DNA of 38,053 nt from positions 1 to 38,053 of the IMG/VR virus record IMGVR_UViG_3300035204_000928; one strand, 5' to 3'. Origin of the DNA: a virus. Positions 8,161 through 14,012 of this stretch are shown piece by piece (the stretch's first letter is position 1; each line of letters begins with the position of its first letter). The notes beneath the pieces are model-generated. The model did no database searches, was not told the origin of the DNA, and saw only the letters and a program-made list of their open reading frames with translations. Both the position numbers and the translations under genes were made by a program.

Positions 8161-8291
8161 TTATTATTATGCCCCCCTTTAAATTTTAAGTCATCATCAA
8201 TATCTTTTTTATCAAGTTTTATCTCAAAATGAGATGTCTTGTGCACGAACAAGATAAACACAATTATTGCTAATATTAAAATATAAATCAT
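8157..8291 (-). CDS. Single-helix membrane peptide, 44 aa (paralogue of 7029-7181)
   Basis: MIYILILAIIVFILFVH forms one transmembrane helix, followed by a charged tail with SHFEIKLDKKDIDDDLKFKG. It matches the peptide at 7029-7181 in helix, spacing and tail. Here the membrane peptide precedes the zinc-ribbon gene, the reverse of the other copy. ATGA overlap with the gene upstream. Function unknown. Confidence 0.6.
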   Translation of the reverse strand: MIYILILAIIVFILFVHKTSHFEIKLDKKDIDDDLKFKGGHNNK

Positions 8292-8548
8292 TCATCTCCT
8301 TTTAGTGCTTCTATTAACATTTTAACACTTCCTACAGTTGTCCAATACCTTGTTTTACTGCCATTATCCATTTCCAACCTAACTTCATAATTAACGCAAG
8401 TAAGTGGGTAATCAACACCATTATCATATTCCCATAATTTTGGAAAATCTTTAGATTGAACAAACCCTAATTCCTCAAGGGCTTCATCTGTTAAAGGTTT
8501 GTCCCAATCTTCAAACTCAAGTATCTCTTGTATTTTATTTAGATTCAT
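8288..8548 (-). CDS. Hypothetical protein, 86 aa
   Basis: Begins MNLNKIQEILEFEDWDKPL, then a helical segment, a beta hairpin region (VNYEVRLEMDNGSKTRYWTT) and a final helix (SVKMLIEAL). An upstream in-frame TTG at 8572 would add eight residues inside the preceding gene; the ATG at 8548 is preferred though its ribosome-binding site is weak. It overlaps the upstream gene by 14 bases and the next by 4. No family recognised. Confidence 0.55.
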   Translation of the reverse strand: MNLNKIQEILEFEDWDKPLTDEALEELGFVQSKDFPKLWEYDNGVDYPLTCVNYEVRLEMDNGSKTRYWTTVGSVKMLIEALKGDE

Positions 8549-8729
8549 AAACTTTTTCCATTTCTTCAACAACCTCTTTCATTCCTACAATTATGCTTAC
8601 AGGGTGATAAGTTAGACTAATCATCAAACCCCATATCTTTTGAAGAAACTCTGTTGTTGTTGCACCAAAAGGTAGTGAGATTGTGTATTCTATATCATCT
8701 GCTTCTACTTTTATTTTAATCTTCTTCAT
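8535..8729 (-). CDS. Hypothetical protein, 64 aa
   Basis: Short protein starting with a lysine-rich strand (KKIKIKVEADDIEYTISLPFG) and ending in a helix rich in E, K and V (MKEVVEEMEKVYESK). A strong AAAGGAG lies eight bases before the ATG. The 19 bases around the start (8725-8743 on the + strand) recur exactly at the start of the next gene upstream. Function unknown. Confidence 0.6.
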   Translation of the reverse strand: MKKIKIKVEADDIEYTISLPFGATTTEFLQKIWGLMISLTYHPVSIIVGMKEVVEEMEKVYESK

Positions 8730-8743
8730 TTTATTTCTCCTTT
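8725..8743 (-). repeat. Duplicated translation start site, copy 1
   Basis: The + strand 19-mer TTCATTTTATTTCTCCTTT, which carries the ribosome-binding site and ATG of the 64-aa gene, is identical to 8933-8951 before the 61-aa gene. It is read on the minus strand as AAAGGAGAAATAAAATGAA. Confidence 0.85.
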
Positions 8744-8751
8744 TATCATTA

Positions 8752-8937
8752 TTAATCGTTTATAGGCTCTATACATTCGCCATTATTACAATTTTTATCT
8801 TCGCAATAATTACAATCGTAATCTGTATCGTAATTCATTTTTCCTCCTTTATTTTCTATTATATAAGATGTGTCTGCCTCCTCTACTCTATTATGTGCTA
8901 ATTCACAAGATAATTGTATAAAGTCGCTATTATTCAT
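8752..8937 (-). CDS. Cysteine-rich small protein, 61 aa, with possible internal start
   Basis: N-terminal half (MNNSDFIQLSCELAHNRVEE) is polar and helical; the C-terminal half (DYDCNYCEDKNCNNGECIEP) carries four cysteines. AAAGGAG precedes the ATG at 8937. A second strong site, AAAGGAGG, lies just before an in-frame ATG at 8838, which would give a 28-residue cysteine-rich peptide alone. First gene after the non-coding region with the repeats, so it heads a new transcription unit. Function unknown; the cysteines may bind metal. Confidence 0.6.
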   Translation of the reverse strand: MNNSDFIQLSCELAHNRVEEADTSYIIENKGGKMNYDTDYDCNYCEDKNCNNGECIEPIND

Positions 8938-8951
8938 TTTATTTCTCCTTT
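8933..8951 (-). repeat. Duplicated translation start site, copy 2
   Basis: Exact copy of 8725-8743. It spans the ATG and ribosome-binding site of the 61-aa cysteine-rich gene. Confidence 0.85.
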
Positions 8952-9036
8952 AATCACAAAATACAACCCAATATATAGTCATATAATCACAAAATACTAC
9001 CCAATCATACAAGTTGGATAGTGATACTACCCAACT
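8951..9036 (-). repeat. Three iterated repeats upstream of a leftward unit
   Basis: On the + strand TAATCACAAAATACAACCCAA (8951-8971) is repeated at 8984-9004 with one change, and a third, diverged copy ends in ACTACCCAA at 9026-9034. Spacing is 33 then 30 bases, three turns of the helix. Read leftward each unit is TTGGGTAGTATTTTGTG-like. They lie just before the first gene of the unit. An operator array or a phage-specific promoter element is inferred. A weak TATGAT lies between copies (minus strand, 9004-9009). Confidence 0.6.
9012..9036 (-). other. Stable hairpin in the leader of the leftward unit
   Basis: AGTTGGATAGT (9012-9022) pairs with ACTACCCAACT (9026-9036) around a three-base loop. 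The single mismatch on the + strand becomes a G-U pair in minus-strand RNA, so an 11-bp RNA stem forms in the leftward transcript. No U-run follows, so it is not a simple terminator. Confidence 0.5.
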
Positions 9037-9186
9037 AAGTGCAGACAGCAGTAGTTTTTTTTATTGCCTAAACAAGGTGCAACTTACAGCCACCAAATAC
9101 TGTGTGCGATTAGAAAATCAATTAACACATAGCTTTCCGACTTTGCGTTGATGTTTCTGTGCCATCTACACTTCTCTTGTTGGTAG

Positions 9187-9228
9187 TTTTAAAAAGGCAC
9201 TAACCCTACGTATGGTTAATGCCTTTTA
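9187..9228 (-). terminator. Rho-independent terminator for the replication operon
   Basis: Minus strand: AAAAGGCATTAACC pairs with GGTTAGTGCCTTTT across a short loop (ATACGTAG-like), followed by more U. The one mismatch on the + strand is a U-G wobble in leftward RNA, which favours leftward action. It lies 75 bases after the stop of the 67-aa gene (9303) and before the next unit. An A-run on the other side makes weak bidirectional action possible. Confidence 0.75.
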
Positions 9229-9302
9229 AGGAAAGGTGGTGTAGCACCCACACTCTCTAATCTTGCAAGTAAACTTATGTTCGACAACACTCAGAGTTGC
9301 CC

Positions 9303-9506
9303 TTACGGGGTCTGAATAGTGTCTTTAAAGTTATTATCTGCCCTTTCCTTGTTAAATTCTACAACCATATTGTTGAGCAATGTTATATCAATGGTATTAA
9401 TCCTCAAGCTATCCCCACCCTTTAAAAAGGGGTCGGGTGTAAAATATAACCTGCAGTTTGCATACTCTAAAAACTCTGTTAATAATGCTATATCAAGTTC
9501 TTTCAT
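9303..9506 (-). CDS. Hypothetical protein, 67 aa
   Basis: Polar, helix-strand-helix look (MKELDIALLTEFLEYANCRL, then LRINTIDITLLNNMVVEF). AAAGGAG precedes the ATG and it overlaps the helicase-loader-like gene by 14 bases. It is the last gene before the terminator at 9187-9228. No family recognised. Confidence 0.6.
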   Translation of the reverse strand: MKELDIALLTEFLEYANCRLYFTPDPFLKGGDSLRINTIDITLLNNMVVEFNKERADNNFKDTIQTP

Positions 9507-10020
9507 TTTTTACTCCTTTCTTTAAAACTTCACTTAATGACTCGCACTGACCATGTGGGGTCAATCTCCCCTTGAGTGTTGGTAGAATAAATTCTGTATT
9601 ATCCCTCTTACAACGCTTCCATTGTTCAAGAATATTTTTATATTTAAAATGAATTAATCTGCCCAACTCCTCTTCTTTCATGGTACACATGTTCAACCAC
9701 CCAATGTCCTCAGCTATGGCGTGACTAATTTGAAACTTAAACTTTGGAGTTGAATATGACCCATAACGTGAGATGGCTTTAATGATATCAGTCTTCGCCT
9801 CCACCTCACTACATTCTTCTCCGTTTAATATATCAATCAACTCAGCTACACTAGGAAAAAACTTTAATGTCTTCCCTGCCTCAACTACAGTGCGTTTAAA
9901 ATCTTCTTCAGAATAATCTTTTAACAGAAGGTAATAACTATCAGCCAACGCAGTGTCTATTGGCTGTCTAAATATAGTAAACAGCATTGCCATACCTTCT
10001 CTGAAGGGTTTTCTATCCAT
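9493..10020 (-). CDS. Putative helicase loader / replication accessory protein
   Basis: 175 residues. The N-terminal half, DTALADSYYLLLKDYSEEDF followed by KRTVVEAGKTLKFFPSVAELIDIL, follows the pattern of phage helicase-loader proteins such as G39P ('W-e-L-d--y--v--a--kfFPsvaEi'). It directly follows the initiator gene, as loaders do. The ATG at 10020, overlapping the initiator stop by 8 bases, is preferred over the in-frame start at 10098 that lies within that gene. It would bring the host replicative helicase to the origin; no phage helicase gene is visible. Assignment rests on one motif and context. Confidence 0.55.
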   Translation of the reverse strand: MDRKPFREGMAMLFTIFRQPIDTALADSYYLLLKDYSEEDFKRTVVEAGKTLKFFPSVAELIDILNGEECSEVEAKTDIIKAISRYGSYSTPKFKFQISHAIAEDIGWLNMCTMKEEELGRLIHFKYKNILEQWKRCKRDNTEFILPTLKGRLTPHGQCESLSEVLKKGVKNERT

Positions 10021-10762
10021 TAACAAAGTCCTCAACCTTTGAGGTTGTATCGGTAGATTGAAATTTAGACAACATGTTTTGAAATTTTGTCGCTCCATTT
10101 TTCGACTTTTTTCTAAGCCCTGTTATTGTAATAATATTTGGAGCCCAAAAATCATCATTAACAGCCCATGTTAGAGAATTACGTATCACCTCAAGAGAAT
10201 ATCCATCTATCCTTATTAGCTTCTCAACAACATCATAACCAACCTTAATCTGCTTATCAATGTTCTTGTAGTAATGAGGATATTTAATCATTTGATGATT
10301 ACAAAACTCTTCCACTGTGTCCACTATTTCTACATCTCTATCCATATTTATGTCCATATACATAGGAGACCCTACCTCCCCCTCTTGGGGGGTGTTGGAG
10401 GGGAGGGGGGGGGAGAGGGTACCTCCCACCCCATACCTCTCCATGTCCTCAACACACTTTCTTTGTAGATAACCATTTTTACTAGCAAACTCTACCCCAT
10501 ATTGAAAAGCAGGGTAGTCTTTAATAAACCACACCCCTGTGGTGTTGGTAGTTTTTACTTGTTTTAGAAGTGGGATTGGCATCTCGGTAATTGGGATGCC
10601 TGTCAACATTTTCATTATAGTCCAATTTTCTACCCAAAAACCACTCTTATCGCAGTTATCAACTAGAAATTGCCATACAACTTTTTCATCTGAAGACAGG
10701 TTGAGATACCACTCTCTTTCCCATTTCTTTACATCTGTAAACCTTTTTTCAGTGGGTTTCAT
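10013..10762 (-). CDS. Replication initiation protein (lambda O / DnaD-like)
   Basis: 249 residues. N-terminal WYLNLSSDEKVVWQFLVDNC with a following DKSGFW is the winged-helix start typical of phage replisome organizers. A flexible linker at about 115-140 is rich in proline (LSPPLPSNTPQEGE). The C-terminal domain has DDFWAPNIITITGLRKKSKN then GATKFQNML, a conserved ending in O-like proteins. Such proteins bind origin DNA and recruit the helicase through the C-terminal half. It lies between SSB and the loader-like gene. The linker DNA is strongly G-rich on the + strand (10387-10419); in lambda the origin lies in the same place within O, so this may be the origin. Confidence 0.75.
   Translation of the reverse strand: MKPTEKRFTDVKKWEREWYLNLSSDEKVVWQFLVDNCDKSGFWVENWTIMKMLTGIPITEMPIPLLKQVKTTNTTGVWFIKDYPAFQYGVEFASKNGYLQRKCVEDMERYGVGGTLSPPLPSNTPQEGEVGSPMYMDINMDRDVEIVDTVEEFCNHQMIKYPHYYKNIDKQIKVGYDVVEKLIRIDGYSLEVIRNSLTWAVNDDFWAPNIITITGLRKKSKNGATKFQNMLSKFQSTDTTSKVEDFVNG
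10387..10419 (+). other. G-quadruplex-capable tract inside the initiator gene
   Basis: Runs of G6, G4, G9 and G3 separated by short spacers fit a four-run quadruplex motif on the + strand, which is the template for the gene. The mRNA carries C9. It encodes the proline-rich linker of the initiator. Role as origin or pause site is inferred; a slippage-prone homopolymer is certain from sequence. Confidence 0.55.
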
Positions 10763-11196
10763 TAAAAAGGTATATCCTCATCCATTGCAGGTTGTTTAGG
10801 GGTTGTATCGTAGTCTATATTTAAAGACTTACAAATCAACCTAAGCATCTGCTCTATGTTTTCTAACGAACTTGGTGATGCAGGTGGTGTAGATGATGGG
10901 GGGGCAGAGGAGGGCGGTGAGCTTAAATTGGAGATACTATTTAAGGTCTTCCCATCTACTTGAAAAACAGGAATGCTCTCCCCTGCGTTTAATACTTTAG
11001 TAATAGATACTGTTTGCCCTCTATTCACTTTAAGCCCCTCTAATAAGCTATTAAGACTCTCTGTGGCGTAAAAGACATCATCTTCATTGCAAGACCAAAG
11101 GTACTGCACACCATATTTACCACTTACCATCTTACCTTTATCATAAGATAATTTCACATCAATACTATCGTTCTCGCTAAATTTTATTATAGCCAT
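10762..11196 (-). CDS. ssb: Single-stranded DNA-binding protein
   Basis: 144 residues. It ends in PAMDEDIPF, the acidic tip by which SSB proteins recruit partners. Residues 1-88 are beta-rich as expected for an OB fold, with aromatic residues (YLW, F, Y) that could stack on DNA. A serine/proline linker (SSPPSSAPPSSTPPASPSS) lies at about 92-110, followed by an unusual helix (ENIEQMLRLICKSLNIDYD) before the tip. The N-terminal part is not closely similar to bacterial SSB, so this is a divergent phage type. It lies between the annealing protein and the initiator, overlapping the former by one base (TAATG). Confidence 0.75.
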   Translation of the reverse strand: MAIIKFSENDSIDVKLSYDKGKMVSGKYGVQYLWSCNEDDVFYATESLNSLLEGLKVNRGQTVSITKVLNAGESIPVFQVDGKTLNSISNLSSPPSSAPPSSTPPASPSSLENIEQMLRLICKSLNIDYDTTPKQPAMDEDIPF

Positions 11197-11801
11197 TATA
11201 CGTTCTCCTTTTGTTGTTTTTCATTGAAATTACTAACTTGTTTTTCCATATATTTTAATCCTGTGATGATTTGGTTTTCTGATACAAACCCTTTCCACCA
11301 ATCCTTAACCACCCCACGCTTACTATCATACATTTTAGATGCTAATAGTTCTTGAAACCTAGCTTTCTGTTCTTCGGTAGGGGTAAACGGTTTTTCATGA
11401 GGAACATCCTCTCCTGCATATATATAATGCCCAAGCCCCCACATAGCCATACACTTTGTAAAGCATCTCATTTTGGCGTTTGATATCTGAAGAGCATTAG
11501 GAGACACTATAGCGTTATGCCTATAATCCATAACAGGCAACCACATACTTCTTTTTAAGTCACCTATGGTGATAGTGCATTCTACCGAAGCTGTTGTGTC
11601 GGCATACTCTTTTATATCTAAACCCTTGTCTGAAACAGTAAAAGTATATTCTGCTGTTGGATAGTGTTCCATCATTATTCCCCAAGCCCAAGCCCAAGAC
11701 AAATAACTTAAAGTCATCTTCTTGCCTTCAACTGTTTCAATATGGTCATTAACATCCACCTTAGATAGGGTGTCCCACACTTCTTTATATGTTATTTTCA
11801 T
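11196..11801 (-). CDS. Sak3-like single-strand annealing protein (DUF1071)
   Basis: 201 residues. YLSWAWAW at 33-40 and MRCFTKCMAMWGLGHYIYAG at 111-130 are hallmark motifs of the DUF1071/Sak3 family, Rad52-related annealing proteins of phages. They pair single strands during recombination-dependent replication and often work with a neighbouring SSB, present here. It starts inside the stop of the XRE gene (TAATG) and ends in the start of ssb. Length fits the family. Confidence 0.85.
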   Translation of the reverse strand: MKITYKEVWDTLSKVDVNDHIETVEGKKMTLSYLSWAWAWGIMMEHYPTAEYTFTVSDKGLDIKEYADTTASVECTITIGDLKRSMWLPVMDYRHNAIVSPNALQISNAKMRCFTKCMAMWGLGHYIYAGEDVPHEKPFTPTEEQKARFQELLASKMYDSKRGVVKDWWKGFVSENQIITGLKYMEKQVSNFNEKQQKENV

Positions 11802-11983
11802 TAATTCTCCTTGATTGTAATGTTTAATGCTTGTTCTATTCTATACACCATCCAAAATGGTATATTTCTTTCCCCCGACAACATCCTCGACATGTAAGCT
11901 TCGCTGACATTTATTTTGTGTGCCAACCACCGCTGTTTAATCCCTCTTCGCTCCAAATATTGTTTAATTTCTGTCTTGTCCAT
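11801..11983 (-). CDS. XRE-family HTH regulator, 60 aa
   Basis: A minimal Cro/CI-type helix-turn-helix: IKQRWLAHKINVSEAYMSRM, then LSGERNIPFWMVYRIEQAL. It has no extra dimerisation or peptidase domain. It heads the operon of annealing, SSB and replication genes and probably represses its own promoter. The ATG at 11983 is chosen over an in-frame TTG at 12019. No ribosome site precedes it; a -10 box TATATT ends six bases before the ATG, so the mRNA would be leaderless, like lambda cI from PRM. A small gene diverges from it at 12053. Confidence 0.8.
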   Translation of the reverse strand: MDKTEIKQYLERRGIKQRWLAHKINVSEAYMSRMLSGERNIPFWMVYRIEQALNITIKEN

Positions 11984-11989
11984 GTAACA

Positions 11990-12019
11990 AATATAACACT
12001 TGTCAAGAATAATTACCAA
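11990..12019 (-). promoter_or_regulatory. Leaderless promoter of the XRE/recombination operon
   Basis: Minus-strand -35 TTGGTA (12014-12019), 18-base spacer, -10 TATATT (11990-11995); transcription would start at or next to the ATG (11983). A TTGACA also lies in the spacer (complement of 12000-12005). CTTG/CAAG half-sites at about 11998-12006 and 12016-12021 could be operator half-sites for the XRE protein. Confidence 0.5.
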
Positions 12020-12028
12020 GTATTTAAT
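12000..12028 (+). promoter_or_regulatory. Divergent promoter for the small rightward gene
   Basis: -35 TTGTCA (12000-12005), 17-base spacer, -10 TTTAAT (12023-12028). It overlaps the leftward promoter, so one repressor could control both. The gene starts at 12053. Confidence 0.5.
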
Positions 12029-12052
12029 GATTAAGATGTGATATATTATGTT

Positions 12053-12256
12053 ATGAATAAAATTTATAATTTAACAATAATGTACAACGAAGAGACTGAG
12101 GAAATTGAGTTTATCCAAGAGGTAATAGAAGGTGAGGTTCTACTCTCTCCCGTAATAGAAGTACCACCATCCAAAGATGAGCCAATAATTGATGACATAA
12201 AAACAGCTCTAATGTCAGTATTATTCACCGAGGATGGTGGTATTGGGGTTACTTAG
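12053..12256 (+). CDS. Small acidic protein, 67 aa, lone rightward gene in the early region
   Basis: MNKIYNLTIMYNEETEEIEF, then IQEVIEGEVLLSP and a C-terminal helix (DDIKTALMSVLF). Strongly acidic. ATG at 12053 is preferred to an in-frame GTG at 12038; neither has a clear ribosome site. It diverges from the XRE gene and converges with the RHH gene, overlapping its 3' end by 8 bases. An antirepressor or partner of the regulators is possible from position only. No family recognised. Confidence 0.55.
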   Translation: MNKIYNLTIMYNEETEEIEFIQEVIEGEVLLSPVIEVPPSKDEPIIDDIKTALMSVLFTEDGGIGVT

Positions 12257-12407
12257 TTTTTTGTTCAGCTTGTTGTACAAACTGTTTCATTAAATCAATC
12301 ACCGCTGATTTAACGGACTTATAGCCAACCTTAAAGACCATTGATTTAAACTCGTTATAAAGCTTTTCATCAACGCCCCTTATGTTCATTGCAGGTTTCT
12401 CAGTCAT
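12249..12407 (-). CDS. Ribbon-helix-helix-like protein, 52 aa
   Basis: MTEKPAMNIRGVDEKLYNEF, then KSMVFKVGYKSVKSAVIDLM: a short strand (MNIRGV) followed by two helices, as in Arc/MetJ-type DNA-binding proteins. AAGGAG lies before the ATG. An imperfect palindrome GGTACAAATGTTACC (12441-12455) lies just upstream and may be its operator. Its 3' end overlaps the rightward gene. Confidence 0.6.
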   Translation of the reverse strand: MTEKPAMNIRGVDEKLYNEFKSMVFKVGYKSVKSAVIDLMKQFVQQAEQKTK

Positions 12408-12440
12408 ATCTACTCCTTAAATAATTATTATGTAAATTAA

Positions 12441-12455
12441 GGTACAAATGTTACC
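12441..12455. promoter_or_regulatory. Possible operator upstream of the RHH gene
   Basis: GGTACAAATGTTACC has matching GGTA/TACC arms. On the minus strand TTGGTA with a 17-base spacer leads to TACATA, a weak promoter overlapping it. The 58-base gap between 12407 and 12466 is the only room for control here. Confidence 0.35.
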
Positions 12456-12465
12456 AATACAAAGA

Positions 12466-12612
12466 TTATTCTTTGGGGTAGATATTTTTCTTAAGGTTGT
12501 AGTATTTTTCCACAAGCTCATGGAGAGCTTTTAGTTGTGGTCTCATTTCAGCGAGTATTTCCTCTGCCATTAGCAGGTTAGCTTCTAGTTTTTCAAGGTC
12601 AATTAGTCTCAA
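12466..12612 (-). CDS. Small coiled-coil protein, 48 aa, TTG start
   Basis: LRLIDLEKLEANLLMAEEIL, AEMRPQLKALHELVEKYYNL then KKNIYPKE: nearly all helix with leucine heptads. The TTG at 12612 directly follows the stop of the RHH gene upstream (TAATTG) and has AAGGAA before it. An ATG at codon 15 is the alternative. Function unknown; a partner of the adjacent RHH proteins is possible. Confidence 0.45.
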   Translation of the reverse strand: MRLIDLEKLEANLLMAEEILAEMRPQLKALHELVEKYYNLKKNIYPKE

Positions 12613-12777
12613 TTAGTATTTCCTTTCTGTTCTATCTCTTGTGTTTTCTTTTAAGTATTTAGTGACAATAAAAAGAACTTGTTTAGTCACACTTCTAAGG
12701 TCTGCCTCAGCACTCTGTTTTAACCTATCCATCATAAGTGGTGACAGTTTTACTTGTATAAATTTATTCTTTTTCAT
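12613..12777 (-). CDS. Ribbon-helix-helix-like regulator, 54 aa
   Basis: MKKNKFIQVKLSPLMMDRLK, then QSAEADLRSVTKQVLFIVTK: strand, helix, turn, helix typical of Arc/CopG-like DNA-binding proteins. A strong GAGGAG lies seven bases before the ATG, inside the end of the upstream gene. DNA target unknown. Confidence 0.65.
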   Translation of the reverse strand: MKKNKFIQVKLSPLMMDRLKQSAEADLRSVTKQVLFIVTKYLKENTRDRTERKY

Positions 12778-12970
12778 ACTTACTCCTCTTTTTTGGTTTT
12801 AGTCTTTTCTTTAAAGCATCCCACCGCCTCTGTACAATGTCTATTAAACGCTGTGTTAGAACAGTGTTGTGGCTAGTCGTGTCTCCTATCTTTAAAAGCT
12901 TGTATTCATCTAGCAATTCAACATAAGAGCTTTCGGTCTCCCAACTTATAAAGCTATTACTTTTCTTCAT
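12764..12970 (-). CDS. Hypothetical basic protein, 68 aa
   Basis: MKKSNSFISWETESSYVELL followed by a helix with arginine and lysine (QRLIDIVQRRWDALKKRL) and a very basic tail (KPKKRSKYEKE). AAGGAG precedes the ATG. Overlaps its neighbours by 14 and 4 bases. No family recognised. Confidence 0.55.
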   Translation of the reverse strand: MKKSNSFISWETESSYVELLDEYKLLKIGDTTSHNTVLTQRLIDIVQRRWDALKKRLKPKKRSKYEKE

Positions 12971-13470
12971 CTTTCAACTCCTTCGTAATCACCGACACAG
13001 ATACAATCTATATCATTCTTTTTATACCCGAGTGTTTCTAGAAACTTAGCCATATTTTTATTCTCGTCTGCTAACATGACTCGCTCCTCTTTAACCTCTT
13101 GTTTTTTATTAGCCAAAACCTCGTCAACGCTTTCTGTTACAATCATGTTTTGTTTTTCCGCTTCTTTTTTCAATATGGGCAAACATAACATATATAGCTC
13201 TTCATCCTTTATGGATGCAACTTCTTCAACGTAACTACCCGTTTTGGTCTCAAAAAATACCGTTATCATTATTTCTCCTGATATCTTCCCATTATCTATC
13301 TCCTTTTTATATTCATTTAAAAAATCGGTAAAGTCATCTTCACTATAATATCTTATGAGTTTATGCTCATACTCTCTGTATTTATGTAGCAAGTCCATCA
13401 TTACACTAACATCGTGCAGTGAGAAATGCTCCTCTAATGCCTTTTCTATATTGCTAAATGTCTCGGTCAT
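12967..13470 (-). CDS. Hypothetical protein, 167 aa
   Basis: Mostly helical, acidic N-terminal half (YREYEHKLIRYYSEDDF), a short beta segment (GEIMITVFFETKTGSYVEEV), then a long charged helix (ESVDEVLANKKQEVKEERVM). No known motif. It has a weak GTGGGGA site before the ATG. ATGA-type overlap with the next gene. Confidence 0.6.
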   Translation of the reverse strand: MTETFSNIEKALEEHFSLHDVSVMMDLLHKYREYEHKLIRYYSEDDFTDFLNEYKKEIDNGKISGEIMITVFFETKTGSYVEEVASIKDEELYMLCLPILKKEAEKQNMIVTESVDEVLANKKQEVKEERVMLADENKNMAKFLETLGYKKNDIDCICVGDYEGVER

Positions 13471-13486
13471 TTATTCCCCACTTTCT

Positions 13487-13843
13487 TCAATATAAGTATT
13501 CTAGTAATTTATCGTAGCACCAATCAGAGTGTTCTTCGCAAAGCCACTCTAATTCTCTTTCGGTTAAGTCTCTAAAACTGTTTGGTTGATGCTCATAACT
13601 AGCATAAGTGATATGAGCATCAACAAAGTCGGGGGAGTCTGCACCATCAACCCCCTCCCACTCTAGGTCGTGTATTTTATCTAGGTCGAGATTGACTTCA
13701 CAGTTTTGACAGTTTTCTCTATCAAGCCCATAAGTGGGGTAGTCTAAATAATATAAAAGGTTCTTCTTAGAGTTACTAACCCATTCATATTGCCAAACCC
13801 TCTTGCACCCATCACAGTATTTAGTTTTATATTCCTTTGGCAT
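13487..13843 (-). CDS. Zinc-ribbon protein, 118 aa
   Basis: CDGC at 10-13 and CQNC near 45-48 make a likely zinc site; the intervening segment is aromatic (VWQYEWV, YYLDYPTYGL). The C-terminal half is acidic and aromatic (LTERELEWLCEEHSDWCYD). AGGAGA precedes the ATG. One of several zinc-ribbon proteins in this early region. Function unknown. Confidence 0.6.
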   Translation of the reverse strand: MPKEYKTKYCDGCKRVWQYEWVSNSKKNLLYYLDYPTYGLDRENCQNCEVNLDLDKIHDLEWEGVDGADSPDFVDAHITYASYEHQPNSFRDLTERELEWLCEEHSDWCYDKLLEYLY

Positions 13844-14012
13844 TTTGTCTCCTATCTAAGAACTCAATAGCACCATCAAGCTCTTTAAAGGTTTTCTGTA
13901 GATATTCCTTGCTAAAATCCATACAAGAATATACTTCATAACACCAATCACTATTCCGACGTATATACCAACCCTTATAAAGCCAATGTTTTGTTGTGTC
14001 TTTACTCTTCAT
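13827..14012 (-). CDS. Hypothetical protein, 61 aa
   Basis: WLYKGWYIRRNSDWCYEVYS followed by KTFKELDGAIEFLD resembles the compact beta-beta-alpha layout of many small phage proteins. The ATG at 14012 with GGAAG upstream is preferred over an in-frame start at 14051, which lies within the membrane peptide gene. Overlaps the next gene by 17 bases. Confidence 0.55.
   Translation of the reverse strand: MKSKDTTKHWLYKGWYIRRNSDWCYEVYSCMDFSKEYLQKTFKELDGAIEFLDRRQNAKGI

Larger units (their letters stand above)
8952..9302. other. Non-coding stretch of about 350 bases
   Basis: Besides the terminator (9187-9228), repeats (8951-9036) and hairpin (9012-9036), it contains a T8 run at about 9054-9061, a CTTGCAAG palindrome near 9264 and a small CAAC/GTTG hairpin near 9284-9299. 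A 15-codon frame (MAQKHQRKVGKLCVN) is present on the minus strand near 9160 but has no good ribosome site. No tRNA was recognised. Confidence 0.6.

Noticed and set aside
8951-9036. CRISPR array
   Set aside because: Only three diverged copies with 9-12-base spacers and no cas genes; fits operator repeats better.
9120-9165. 15-codon frame MAQKHQRKVGKLCVN on the minus strand
   Set aside because: No ribosome site, very short, and located in the non-coding gap without coupling to other genes.
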